Source: Hypoxylon rubiginosum (lineage: Eukaryota > Ascomycota > Sordariomycetes > Xylariales > Hypoxylaceae). Taken from it: a stretch of 64,000 nucleotides of DNA. Both the position numbers and the translations under genes were made by a program. The DNA lies in assembly GCA_902806565.1 (NCBI GenBank), contig CADCXA010000055.1:1860001-1924000 (forward strand), written 5' to 3'. Positions within the stretch are counted from its first letter, which is position 1, and each line of letters opens with the position of its first letter. Positions 34,896-47,555 of this stretch are shown here, piece by piece. The notes under the pieces are model-generated. The model was not told where the DNA came from. It saw only the letters and a list, made by a program, of their open reading frames with translations, and ran no database searches.

Positions 34896-37004
34896 GACGA
34901 ACTGTGGCTGGATGCCGATGGCGGGGATAACTAAAGAAAGTGGAGAAGGACGATCTCGAAAATTGGAAGCTGACTAGATGCGGCTCTACAGCGACAAATT
35001 AATTTGTCTAGAAAAAGATTTGTCGATCTTGAATATCTGCGAAGAGGAAAAGCAGACAAGAAGTTGAAAACGCAGCAGCAGGGTAGGAAATAACTACATG
35101 TCTCTCTACCATGACATAGAGTTTTCCCAAGCAGACTAGCATTTGTAGGTACCTAGGTATGTATGTACCTTAGGATGTACCTTAGGTAGGTAATCAGCCT
35201 TCAACGCTTTTCGCACAACCTTACTACCCCTACGGCTTCGTTCAAACCGTTAGCCAAAACCACCCTGCCACCCTAGTTTGAAGCTACAATTTGAGTTGCA
35301 TAGGGTGTAATCGACAGCAACACGTGACAGCCCCCTAAAGCACTATTCAATAGGAACGGACGCAGTAACTCCTCCGTCGCAGCACCAAGTCTTACGCCAC
35401 GACGGTCTTAGTTTTGTTATGCTCTCTCGTGTACCACAGCCTTTTCACTTCACCCCTTACAACACCATTGGATGACTCACCATAAGTCATAAAGTCATAA
35501 AGTCGGCGATAATTTCACTTACCTTGGGTAGGTACTTAGGAACTTGCAATGCGAATAAGTTCACCATACTTGGCCTAAAGACCTTAATTACTCGCCCGGT
35601 GTATCACTCCTGGAGCATTGAAAGCCGTGAGTCACCAGCGAGACTCTTCAAAGTTGAAAAATACTTTTAAGCGTATAATTTGAATCACCCGTCTTCCTGA
35701 AGCTACGGATAGCCGCCTCATATTTGACCTCCACGTGTGTTTAATCCAAGCAGGGTCTCGTCAAGGCGTCAGGCTCTTCCCAGGTAGCTAGCTACCTATG
35801 CTAGATACGCGTAAAATTCAACCGGGGGTTCTGGACCTAGGCAGTGCATCCGAATAAGACCTTAGACCTGTTGGTCGATGGGAGATAGGACAAGCCGATA
35901 GGGGGATAGGACGGGCTTCTTTGTTCTCGCCTCCTAAGTATAATATTAAACTATTCTAGATCTGAACTACTTACAGATGGGTACCTAGGTTGGCCATTTT
36001 GACATTTATTCTGTGAGTGTTCAAGTTTCGAGATGGAGGATTCTTCTCCAACATAAATGCAGCTGATGTGAGCATATACGTATATATTCGTTCGGTAAAT
36101 CATGAGCGCTATCCTCAGGACGCAACGGTCGGCCACGACTATTATCAAGTAAATAATCAAATTTGTAACCTGCATGGAGAAACGCCCGCATAGAAAGATG
36201 ACCGGGAGTACCAGTCCTATTAAAAATTGTTGCATACACCGCTACGGTCTAGCTATTTGTCGGGGACTAAGCTAGGGAGACATGATAGGTAGTTGGACTT
36301 CACTTTAGGTAGTATTATATTCTTAATAATCAATTGCATCTAAAGAGAAGCTTTACGTCTTTGTATGCGATGAACTCCTTGGATGGTTTTCGAGCCCCTC
36401 CCCTGAAGCGCTGCTCGATGCAACTCTTGATAAGAAGTTCAGCCAGCCACATCTATCCAGACCTATCGTTCACCTTCATGGATATATCGGTATACGTAAT
36501 GCACCGAACACACCTGATTCAACAACGATTTCTGATTCGTTTTCATAAACACCACAACGGCATACTACCCAGACACACGTCGCCGAAGGTGTATTGTACA
36601 ACGTTCTAGCCCGGGCCTATAAGCCTGCAATAGGGCAGAGTAATGAAGACGTGGAGGGTAAGTCAGATATCTCCTGCAGTTGTGGTGCATGTTCTACAAG
36701 GTCGGCATTCCTACTACCGACGTTACGAACCAAAGTGCAAGTTTATTCATTTAGATGCAAGTTGTTCGCCGAGGACGGCAGGTTCCTAGTATGTCCTTCG
36801 GCGACTATATGCCACATCATTCTGCCTTAGCAAGATGAAGGCTGAGTATAAAGGGAACCATAAGAAGCTCAGTAACCTCCTCAATCGTTTCCCGAGATAT
36901 CCTCGTATGCTCGAAGCATTGTGCACGTAAAGAAATCCCCATTCTCGAAATTTAGTCTTCTCTTTTCATACCAAGTCTAGCAAAGCGAGCCACCCGCGTC
37001 GAAA

Positions 37005-38042
37005 ATGTCATCGAAAGTCCTCAAGACCAACGTCGGCAATACGATAGTCCCTGGAAGCTCTTATTATACGAACCTCCACCTCTCCGCCGTTTCGAGTATC
37101 TATCCACCTAGCCCACGCAATGTCAAGCATATGTGCGAGGCAAAGCTACCTCAAGAGACCCCGAAGGAGCAGAGCAAGCTCATCCGTGTCTACTATACGG
37201 AGCCCAGCTACTTTGGCTACAATCCCGGTTCCTACTTGATTAAGGAGACAAGATATGGCGTACAGCAAGAATGGCATGCCGCGAGTGATGAACTTGTGGC
37301 TGACGATGCTGTACCCGGAAGCCCTGTCGCTGCCGTCGGGTGGTGGGTGAACTCTGCCGACGGCCAGGAACTTGGAGACACCTGGGAGGTCAGTTTCTTG
37401 ATCGTAAATATGATGAATAATAACGAGTCATAATAGACTAACAAGTAGTAGACAAGAGTGTATTATGTGGACAAGAATGGAAATATCCGAGAGGTGAGCT
37501 TCTCAAACAGCCTTGCTAGGGGCTATGCGAACACCTTAGCCATATGCTTGCTTACATTAGGAAAATAGCGAGTCAACCACAGCTCTTTCAAACCTACAAC
37601 TGCAGACGACTTCGACGCCGAGCTCCATAAGCCCGAGGAGTTGATCCCTCCTACCCCTGGGTGGAAACAGACACCTCTTCACAGCGGAGGGTCCAACGCC
37701 AAGTCAGACGGGACTACCTTTCCTATCGTTTCGCCTCTATCTATTACCAAGCTTGCCGCAATTCATTTTGATGCTGGGCATATCTACGTTTTCTACCAGG
37801 GAGCCGATGCTTCTATTCACGTTCTCATCTCCCAGCCGGGTCAGGGTTGGCAAGTGCAGAGCGGCGAAGTCGTAAACTCGCAAATGGTCAAGCCAGGGGC
37901 TCCCTTGTCAGCCACAGTAGGAGGCTGGAATGAAGTTAGACTTTTCTACGTGACACCTCAAGACCAGCTCGGGGAAGCCTACGAGGACAGCCACACGCCA
38001 TGGATGAAGATGAAGAGTGAGTAGTACTGACGCATTTAAGAG

Positions 38043-38079
<37 letters not shown>

Positions 38080-40998
38080 TTCCTGATGTCGGCCTTGAGT
38101 CCCTTGATACTAACGAGTTCCCAGCTAAAATGCCGTTGTACCATCTGTCTTTAACCAGCGAGAATAACCCACCGGTGAACTTGTAAAATTAATTAAAACC
38201 TACCTATTTTTTAAGGCTCTAATTAATCCATGAAAAATTATAAAAATATATAATTACTGTAAATAAAAATAAAATTAATTAATTAATCGGTATATTTAAC
38301 TAGAGCTTAAATTATTTTATTAAAACACGTATTTTAAAAAAATATATATATAATAATATAATCTTTTTTATTTATATTTTTAAAATTTTATTTTTATTTT
38401 TTATTTTTAATAATAATAAATAATTAAGTTATTTTAGCTTATTTATTAATATTATTATTAACTATAAATATTTTAATAATAATAATAAATTTTTTATTAA
38501 AATTAAAAACCTTTTTATATTTTTTAACTTAATTACGTTTAATTTAAATTTTAAATATAAATATTTTTTAATTTTTAAAAGTTAATTTAATTATTTAATA
38601 GTTAAATAATTTTATTATATTTTTAAGTATTTTATAAACATTTAAATTTAATATTTTAAATAAATTTTAAATATAATATTTTATATATAATATTAAAATT
38701 AATATTATAAAATTATAAATATTTAAATTTTATTAAATTAACTTTTTAATATTTTTTTTATTTAATTAAATTTTAAAATATTATAACATTTTAAAACAAT
38801 TAATTAATTAATTTTTTATTATTTTAAAACTAAATTTATTATTTTTTATAATTAAAATAACTATTTTAACTTTTAAATAATAATATAAAAAATTAAACTT
38901 ATTTATAAAATTAAAATTAATTATTATAAATAATTTATTTAAAATTTAATAATAAATAAACTTTAAAATATTATAAAAACTATTATTTAATAATTAAAAC
39001 CCGTAGAAAATATATACTAATAAAAAATATAAATAAATATTATTAAAAAAATAAATAAATATAAATTTATTTTAAAACTTATTTTTATTAATATATAAAA
39101 AATTAAAAAAAAAATAAGAAAATTAAAGAAATAATATTTAAAGTTAAAAAAATTAATATATTAACTAATATATAACTTTTATAGTTATTAAATATTAATA
39201 AATATATTTTATAAAAAAATTTTAATAAAAACTTAATTTTAATAATAAATATATTTTTTAGTTATTTAATAGTAATTTTATTATTTATTTAGTTATTTTT
39301 AAATATTATATAATATTAATTAATTATAATTTTAAATTATTTTTTAAATTAATTTATTTATATATTTTTTCCTTTAAAAATTATACTTAGTTTAAAAAAC
39401 TAGTTTATAATATTTATATATTTAATAAAAAATATTTAAAAACAATTTTATAGGTTTTTTATAAAAGATTTTTTAAATATTAAACTTTTTAAAATTAATT
39501 TATTAATTTTTAATATTATAATTAATTAATTAAGTTAAATATATAAAAAAAATATAGTTTTTTTATTATATTTAATTATAATATTTTTTTTATTTATATT
39601 AAAAATTAATTTAAGTTTTATTTATTTATATTTATTTTATTTAATATTAAAATATTATTTTATAGTTTTAAAATTAAAATTATTAAACTTAATAATTTTA
39701 ATTTTATAATTTATTTTTATATATATAAATAAATTTTAATAAATAAAAACCTTAAATTAATTTTTATTTAAAAGCTTTTTTAAATTTATTAGGTTTTTTA
39801 TAATTAAATATATAATATTATAATTAAAAATATATTTTATTAAATTTTAATAAATAATTTATTTAACAAGTTTTTTTTCTTATTTATAAGTTAATATTTA
39901 AACGTTTTAAAAAGTTTTTATAAATAATTATTTATAAAATTAATAATATATAATAAATTAAAAAATTATATATTTAAAAAATATTATATAAATAAAAATA
40001 TTATTTTAAATAATATTTAAAATAATTTTAATTATTATTTTTTTATTATAAAATATTATATTAAATTTTAATAAAATTATTTAAGTTTATATTTAAAAAA
40101 TAATATTTTTATAAAAAGTTAAAAATTAATATTTTATATTAAAAATTATATTTTAATTTTTAATAATTATATAATTAATTAATCCTAAATTTTATATCTA
40201 AGTAAATTAATTAATATTTATTTTAAATTTTTAATTTTATATTATATAAAGTAGAGTTGGTTAAGATACGTGTAAGTAAAATAGGTGGGTTTTGGTTAAT
40301 TTTGCAGGTTTGCTGGTGGGTCGTTCTCGCTGGTTAGGGATAGATGGTACAACCTTGGTAACTCGACAGCCATGATCTCGGCCGTGGCTTGGAACTACGC
40401 TTCGCCCTTCTTCCAGATCCGCATCTACGTCGCCGGAGAGAGAAACGAGCTCCAGGAGTACTCCTTCTCGCGCAATGCCGACGCTATCTCCCGCGATACC
40501 GATGGTTGGATCGTACCTAATCAGACTTCGAGTGGATTAGTTTCGCAGAAAACACTTGGATATAGTGTTCCTCTCTCCGCTGTTGCGGCGGTCATGCTCG
40601 AGAACGGGTGCAATCCTAAAGTCTACTTCCATCCAAGAAGTATCATTGCCGAGTGGGATGTCTGCGCAAAGACCATGTTTCCCGCCGGTCTCGCCAAAGT
40701 TAAGGAGAAATCGATTGTTAGAAAGACGATAGAAGAAGAGACCAAAGTGAAAATTCAGGAGGAGGAGGAGGAAAGAAAACGTGAGGAACAAAAAAAGCGA
40801 GCAGAGGAGATAAAACGCGAGAAGGCAAGGAAGCGGGAGGAAGAGAAGAAAGGCCCGGCTCTCAGTGCGGATGATACGAAGCAGAAACAGGAAATGACAA
40901 AAGTCAAAGTCGGACAAAAGGTGCCAATAAAAAGCAAAACTCTTCTAGGTAAAATCAAGAACCAGTCCGGGTGTAAGATAGGTTATAAGTGGTGTTAA
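37005..40998 (+). CDS. AAL-like fucose-lectin-type beta-propeller protein, interrupted by a TIR element and ended by an LTR
   Basis: Proposed exons: 37005-37388, 37452-37493, 37569-38016, 38125-38182, 40308-40998. The protein repeats the pattern of fungal fucose-specific lectins (AAL family, six-bladed propeller): 'VAAVGWWVN', 'TRVYYVDKNGNIRE', 'LAAIHFDAGHIYVFYQ', 'VRLFYVTPQDQLGEAYED', 'ISAVAWNY' and 'IRIYVAGERNELQEYSF'. A charged Lys/Glu-rich coiled coil of about 60 residues follows, unusual for the family. There is no signal peptide. The 2.2-kb AT-rich element at 38135-40353 sits in the coding region; splicing from a donor in its left repeat to an acceptor in its right repeat keeps the frame. 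The stop TAA (40996-40998) lies in the first bases of a retrotransposon LTR starting at 40993, so the native C-terminus is probably lost. The gene may be non-functional. Confidence 0.6.
38043..38077 (+). repeat. Poly-C tract (35 nt) in lectin-like gene intron 3
   Basis: An uninterrupted run of 35 cytosines on the coding strand between a GTGAGT donor (38017) and a TACTAAC branch site followed by TTCCCAG. Confidence 0.95.
38135..40353. mobile_element. TIR transposon, 2.2 kb, RIP-degraded, inserted in a lectin exon
   Basis: The first 76 bp (38135-38210) match the reverse complement of the last 76 bp (40278-40353) at 63 positions with no gap, and all 13 differences are transitions, as RIP produces. 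The outer end reads GTTGTACCATCT. The interior is almost entirely A and T with no open reading frame, so the transposase, if there was one, is unreadable and the superfamily cannot be named. No clear target-site duplication is visible. The left repeat contains a potential 5' splice site (TT/GTAAAATT at 38183) and the right repeat a 3' splice site (TTTTGCAG/ ending 40307). Confidence 0.85.
40988..40992. repeat. Left target-site duplication of LTR element 1
   Basis: AGTGG directly before the 5' LTR. The right copy at 47556-47560 reads AATAA, which differs only by G-to-A changes. Confidence 0.75.
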
Positions 40999-41174
40999 AT
41001 AACGTGTGTATTTAATTAAGGGGTTCATTCTATGTATTAAGTGTGTGTCTTCTAATTGTACGTGTTCTCGCGATTCCTTAGAATAGCCTCGTAATAAGGT
41101 TATTACGGCTCCGGCCGTTAGCTTATACGCAAAACTTAAATAAGTTTTTTAAAATAACCTTTTATTATTTAATA
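40993..41174. repeat. Left LTR of element 1, outer part not RIP-mutated
   Basis: 182 bp. The first roughly 120 bp keep normal C and G content; AT-only composition begins near 41130. It starts with TGTTAA, which supplies the stop codon of the lectin-like frame. Confidence 0.85.
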
Positions 41175-43235
41175 TACCTTTTTAAGCTTATTTATCTTTA
41201 ATAAAAAAACCTAAATAATTAAAACTTATTTTTTAATATCTTTTAATTATTAATTATATATATATTATTTTTTTTATTAAATAAAAAGTTTTTTATTTTA
41301 TTAAAATCCTTTTTTATAAGCTTATAAATTTATTTAAATTTAATTTTTTTTTATATATTTATTAAATTTAATTATTAAATAAATATAACGAATTTTTTTA
41401 TAATAAATATTTTAATAAAACTATTTATTATTATATTTTTTATAAAAATATAAGTGATTTTAATTTAATTTATAAATATTTTTTATTATAATTAATAGTT
41501 ATAAATATTTATATATTATAATTTAATTTAAAATAATATAATATTTATATATATTAATTTAATTATTTATTTATTATTATAATATATTATAATTTTTAAA
41601 TTATTTAAACTTATATTAAGCTTTATAATTAAATATAATATAAATATAACTTTTTTTATAATTTATATAAAAAATAATAATTTCGTTTTTATTATAAAAA
41701 TAATTATTATATTTTATTTATTTATATATTATTTAATTACTTTTTTAAATAATTTTATTATATATATTTATAAACTTTTTTAATTAAAAATATTATTAAT
41801 AAATAAAATATTATTAGTTATTTTAAATATATTAATATATTTATATTATAAAAATAAATATTAAATGATAAAAAAATATTAAATTAATTAGTTAATTTTA
41901 AAATAATGTTTATTACTAGGATTTATATTAAATTTAACTAGTTAAAAAATTATAAAAATAATATTAAAATATATAATCACTATTATATATAATATTAATT
42001 TAATTTTTTATTAATATTATTAAATAAACTATAAAAAAACTAATTTTAATAAAAATAATAATTTTTTATTTTTTATAAAAGTTAAAAAAATAATTTTTAA
42101 TTTTTTATTTATTAATAGTTTATTTAATTTATTTATATATAAAAATTAAAAAAACTAAATTAGTTTTTTATTTTAATTTTTAATTATTTTAATTTTAAAA
42201 AACTATTATAAGTTATTTTTATTTATAAGTTAATATTTTTTTTATAATTATAATATTATTATATTTATTATTTATTACTTATAGTTTTAATATATAAAAA
42301 TAATATTATTAATATAAAAAAAAATTAATATTTTATTTTTAAAAAAATAATAAAACTTATAAAAAATAATTAAAAAACTTAATTTTATAAATGTTTTAAT
42401 TAGTTTTTTTTATTAAAATAAAAGAGATTTTTTTAATTTATATAATGTTTTTAATAAACGTAAAATAATTTAATGTTTTTAATATTTTAAAGGTATTTTT
42501 ATATAAATTTCTTTATTTAAATTTATGTTTATAAATATATTAATTATATTATATTAAATTAACTTAAAATTAAATTTTATTATAATTATAATAAAAGTTT
42601 AAAATAATCTTTTAATTAATATTAAAATATAAATATTTAAATATTTATTTTTAATTTATTAGTTTTTTTAAACCATTAATTTTATTTTATATTTTATAAA
42701 TTATTTATATTTATTAAATTTATATATATATATTTATATATAGTTTAAAATTTACTTGTTATTAACAGTTTATTATTTATATTTAACTTAAAAATTTATT
42801 TTTTTATAATTATTTAAATATAATTTCTTAGTTTTTTTAAATTTTTATTTTAAAATATAATCTTATAATTTCTTATAAGTTTTTAAGGAAAATAATAGAT
42901 TCTTTTTATAGATTTTTTATTTTTTTTATAAAAGTTTTTACAGTTTTTTAAATTTATATAATCTTAAGTGTGGTATTAAATTTAAATTTATTTGGTTTAT
43001 AAAATAATATTATAAATAATATATTATTTATATTATTTATATTTTATTTATTAGCTTTTTATATATTAATTTTATTATTAAAATTAAATATTTTATATTA
43101 AATATAGTTTTTTAATTTATTATATAATCTATAACTTTAAAATAAAAAATAAGTAAATTTCTTTTAATTTATTTTAAAAATATATTAAAAGTTATAGTTT
43201 AATTTATTAGAATAATATTTTTTATATTTTTATTT

Positions 43236-43431
43236 TAAAAAATATAATTTATAACGTTTAATTTTATTTTCTTTATTTTATTATAAAAAATATAATTTAT
43301 AACATTTAATTTTAATTTCTTAATTATATTTAAAAAAAATGTAATTTATAATACTTAATTTTTTTTTTATATTAATATTTAAAAAGGCGTGATTTATAAC
43401 ACTTAATTTTTTTTTTATTATTATAATAAAT
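43236..43431. repeat. 49-bp imperfect tandem repeat, 4 units, inside LTR element 1
   Basis: The core 'taatttataac' recurs at about 43242, 43291, 43340 and 43389, a constant 49-bp spacing, with T-rich sequence between. Units differ mainly by transitions. Confidence 0.7.
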
Positions 43432-45059
43432 AATAAAATAACTGGTAAAAAAATAATATTAAAAATAAAATATAATATAAATATAATTTTAATATAAAAA
43501 TAATTAAGTTTTTTAGCTTTTTTATTATTATATTTTTTATTATTATTATTTATTTTATAGTTTTACTTGCTTTTATTTTTTATTAGTATTTTTATTTTTA
43601 TTTTATTTTTTTTAAAAGCTAATAACTTTAAATTAACCTTTTTTTTTATATTTTATAAAATAATAACTTAGTTAATTAAATTTTAAATATTTTTTTTTAT
43701 TATATATAATAAGTTATTTTTTAAAGATAAGATATTTTTATTAAATATAATGTTTTTATTAAATATAATATTTTATATTTTAATAATTTATTTTAATATA
43801 AAAACCTAAATATTATAAATATTTATAAAGTTATAATTTATTAAATAGCTTATTTATATTTTTAGATTAAAATGTTAATATCAGTTTTATTTTTATTTTA
43901 TTTTTATAATAAGTGTAAATATTTTATATTTATATACTTTTAAATAAATTTAATATAGTTTTTTATTAGTGATTATATTGTTTTTAAATATTAAATAAAT
44001 ATAAAAATATTTATATAAAAATTACCAGTTAAAATTATATTTAAAAGTGTAATTATAAAAATAAGTAATAACTTTAAAAACTTTTATTTATAAAAAACTT
44101 AAAAGTTTTAATTTTATTTTTATTATTTAAACTTTTTATTTAATTATATTTTTTAAATATTTAGTGTTTTTATTTTAATTTTATATATTTAATATTAAAA
44201 ACTTAAATTTAATATAATATATTTATTAAATATAATTTTATATAATATATTTTTTTATTATTAACTTATTATTATATTTAATAATTTTAATATTAAGTTG
44301 GTGTTATTTTTAAATAATTTTAAATATTTAATCTAAGATTTTAATAATTAAATTTAAAATATAATTTTTAAGATAAAAATCCTAAGCTTATTTTATATAT
44401 TTATTAATAATTAATATTATATATTAATATTTTTAAAAATTTATTTTTAAGTTATAAAAATTAATAATTAAATGTTTATTTAACTTATTTAATTGTTTAT
44501 AATATTTATAATAATTAAGCTTTTTAATCTTTTTATAATTATAAATATTATATTTTATTATAATAATTCGATTAGTTTTTTTAATTAAATTAAACTTTTT
44601 AATTTTTACTTTTTAAAAATAACTAGTTATATAATTAAAAGCTTTTAATTTTAAATAACTAAATTATAAATATTATAATTTACTAGTTATTATATTTAAA
44701 AGTTATTTTATTTAGTTGTTAAATTTAACATTTTTTATATAAAATAAATAATTAATAAAATTTTTAAAAAAATCCTTTAAAATATATTAATTTTATTTAT
44801 TAATAATAATATATAAAATAAAATTTTTTTTTTTTTATAAACAGTTATTTATATTTTTATAGTTTTATTAATATTTTATTTTTTTTAAAAACCTTAATAA
44901 TATTATATTATATATAAATTTTTTATAGTATATTATATTTTATAATTATAAAAGTTTTATTTTTTTTAAACTTTTTAAATATATATTTATTTCTTTATAT
45001 TTTTATATAAATATAACTAAATTTTTTATAAAAATTATATCTTTAGTGTATATTATTTA

Positions 45060-45805
45060 GAGCAACACTTCTTGCGCAGTATGGCTCTCGCCGATTTTTC
45101 GCGCAGTATCTAGGTTTGTACATATCTAGCGCCGAAAACCCCGCACTAACAGCTATCCATATAGATTTGCACTAAAGCCTGATAGTGTCAAATTATCCGA
45201 GCTATCCAAGATACTAATTTTTCACCAAATCTCCAATTGAATTCCAGGCCATTCCCTTGGGATCTGACTTATTACTCCACGTATCTAAACTGGCCTGAAT
45301 ATACAAATGGTGCAACCTGGCCTAAAAGTTTCGTCTAATTGAGAGCTTTTAAATGATATAGGTCTCGGCCTGGTGCATGCTTTGGCTGAGGAGATATTCA
45401 AGAATAAAGGTTGATATCTTCAAAGAGAATGTGGCCGAGGGGTGTCACGTGATACCCTTGAAAGCCAACTTTGGATATCAATCAAAGACCTTATATTCAA
45501 AGGTCAATTCAATTAAAACCAGATATCGGACGAGGGTGCAACCTATATTAATATTTTTGCCATTTTCTGCTCTATTGATTGATGGCGGTATCATATAACA
45601 GCCAGTTGAATTGATTGAATTATATTGTAACGAATGCTGGGAATTGGCAAAAGCCTTTATTTTGTAATGGCGAATTGTGTACCGTGGCGCTAACAGATTT
45701 GTATGCGAATTGTGAGGAGATTTGCTAGTGCGGGGGTCCGATATGCGCCAACCTGGATACTGCGCGGATTTTCGCGAGAGCCATACTGCGCAAGGAGTGT
45801 TGCTC
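45060..45805 (-). mobile_element. Non-autonomous TIR element (MITE-like), copy 1, 746 bp
   Basis: Starts GAGCAACACT and ends AGTGTTGCTC, with imperfect terminal inverted repeats of about 55 bp containing 'TTGCGCAGTATGGCTCTCGC'. It is flanked on both sides by ATTATTTA (45052-45059 and 45806-45813), a perfect 8-bp target duplication of the size made by hAT-type transposases. No long reading frame is present. Base composition is normal and contrasts with the AT-only host. It is the same family as 48088-48838 but in inverted orientation. Confidence 0.93.
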
Positions 45806-47373
45806 ATTATTTAATATAATAAAAATTAGTTAAATTAATTAAAAATATAAATAATAGTTTTTAAATTTAAAATTATTAAGTTTTTTAAAAGATAAATATT
45901 AATTTTAAATGTAACTTATAAAATTAAAAATATTTTTTTTATTTTTTTAATTACTTAAATTAATTAATTTTTATTTTATATAAATAACTTTTTTTTTATT
46001 TTTTTAATTAGCTTAATAAATATATTATTTTTAATTATTTTATATTTAATTATTTTTTTTATAATAAAGTTTAAAATTTAATTTTTTAAAGCTTTATTTT
46101 TAATAATATATTAATAGTTAAAAATTTTATAATAATTATAATAAACTAAGTATAAAATATTAATTTTTTATAAATAATTAATAAATATATTAACTTGTTT
46201 TCTTTTAATTAATTTAACTTATTTATTTAAATTATTTTAATTTTATAATTTATTATAGTTTTTATTACTTTTATTTTATTTTAATTAATTAAAAAATTTA
46301 AAAGTAACATCTTTTTTTTTTTTTAGTTTAATATTTAAGTTTTTATTATAATTAAATTTTATATTACTAAATTAAATAATAAATATTTTTTTTATAAAAT
46401 AAAGTTATATAAAAGTTAGTTATAAAAATATATATTTATATAAAATAACTATTATATTTAAATAACTAAATATATTATTTTTAATTTTATTAATATTTAA
46501 CAGTTTATAATTAGTTATTTAATTATTTAAAATATTATTAAATGTAATTTTAAAGTTTTTTATTAATAGTTAACTATTAGTAATATTTATAAGGTTTTTT
46601 ATTTTTATATTTATAATAATTAATTTTTATTTAATTATTTATATCTTAAAGTTTTTAAATATTTTTATTAATTATTATATTATTTTTTTATATTATTTTT
46701 AAGTTTATAATTTTAATTAATTATTATATATTTTACTAATAATAAATAATTTTTTATATTATTTATATAAGGTATTTATTAAGTTAAAATATATATTTTA
46801 ATAATTTAAAAATATAAAATTAATAATTTAATTTTTTAATTTTTTAATTATTTATTAATAAGTTTAATAAATTTTATAATTATAATTATAAAAAATCTAA
46901 TTTTCCTTGTAAATAATTTTATTTTTTTTTATTATTTTTATTAAATTTATAGGTTTTTTATTTATTTTAATTTATTTTTTTTAATTTTTATTTATTATAG
47001 TTTAAAAATTATTATTTAATAAATTTTATATTATTTATTAAACTTTTTTTAAATAGTTATTAATATTTAATTAAAATGGTTTTTTTAGTTATTTTAATAT
47101 TTTTATAAAATTAATATATTTTTAAAATTTTAAGTTAATAATTTTTATTTAAAACTTTTTATTTTATTATTTTTAATTAATTAATTTATTATAAAAAACC
47201 TTTTTTTTTATTGTTTTTAATATATTATCTTTTTTATTATTAGTTAAATTTAAATTATAAAAGATTTTATTAATATAATTATTTTATAATTTTATAGTTT
47301 TTAATTAATTAAAAGTTATATATTGTTATTTATATATAACTTTTTAATTTTTAAGTAAAATAAAACTTTTAAT

Positions 47374-47555
47374 TATTAAATAATATATATATTTAATTAA
47401 AAAATTTATTTTATATATTAAATATATATTTTTTAATTATACGTGTTTTTATAATTTCTTAAAATAACCTTATAATAAAGTTATTATAGCTTCGGTTATT
47501 AATTTATATATAAAATTTAAATAAATTTTTTAAAATAACTTTTTATTATTTAATA
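47374..47555. repeat. Right LTR of element 1, RIP-mutated
   Basis: 182 bp aligned without gaps to 40993-41174. Nearly every C or G that is lost has become T or A. Confidence 0.85.

Larger units (their letters stand above)
33638..37004. other. 3.4-kb intergenic region with short repeats, no gene seen
   Basis: Promoter side of Chd1 and of the lectin-like gene. It holds a 9-bp tandem repeat (CTGACAGCC) near 34453-34495, a GGCGTG repeat near 34866-34895, and a dense series of TAGGTACCTA-like palindromes between 34680 and 35990. No coding region is supported. Confidence 0.4.
40993..47555. mobile_element. LTR retrotransposon 1 (about 6.6 kb including a nested MITE), RIP-degraded
   Basis: Two 182-bp direct repeats (40993-41174 and 47374-47555) align without gaps; wherever compared, the right copy differs from the left only by C-to-T and G-to-A. 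The termini fit TGTTA...TAACA, the usual TG...CA of LTRs, and the element is flanked by a 5-bp duplication AGTGG/AATAA. The interior is nearly pure A/T with stops in all frames. Orientation is not settled. A weak purine run just inside the left LTR on the minus strand, and a possible Copia-like YVDD reverse transcriptase motif near 42285-42320 on the minus strand, favour minus. A 746-bp non-autonomous element is inserted at 45060-45805. Confidence 0.85.
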
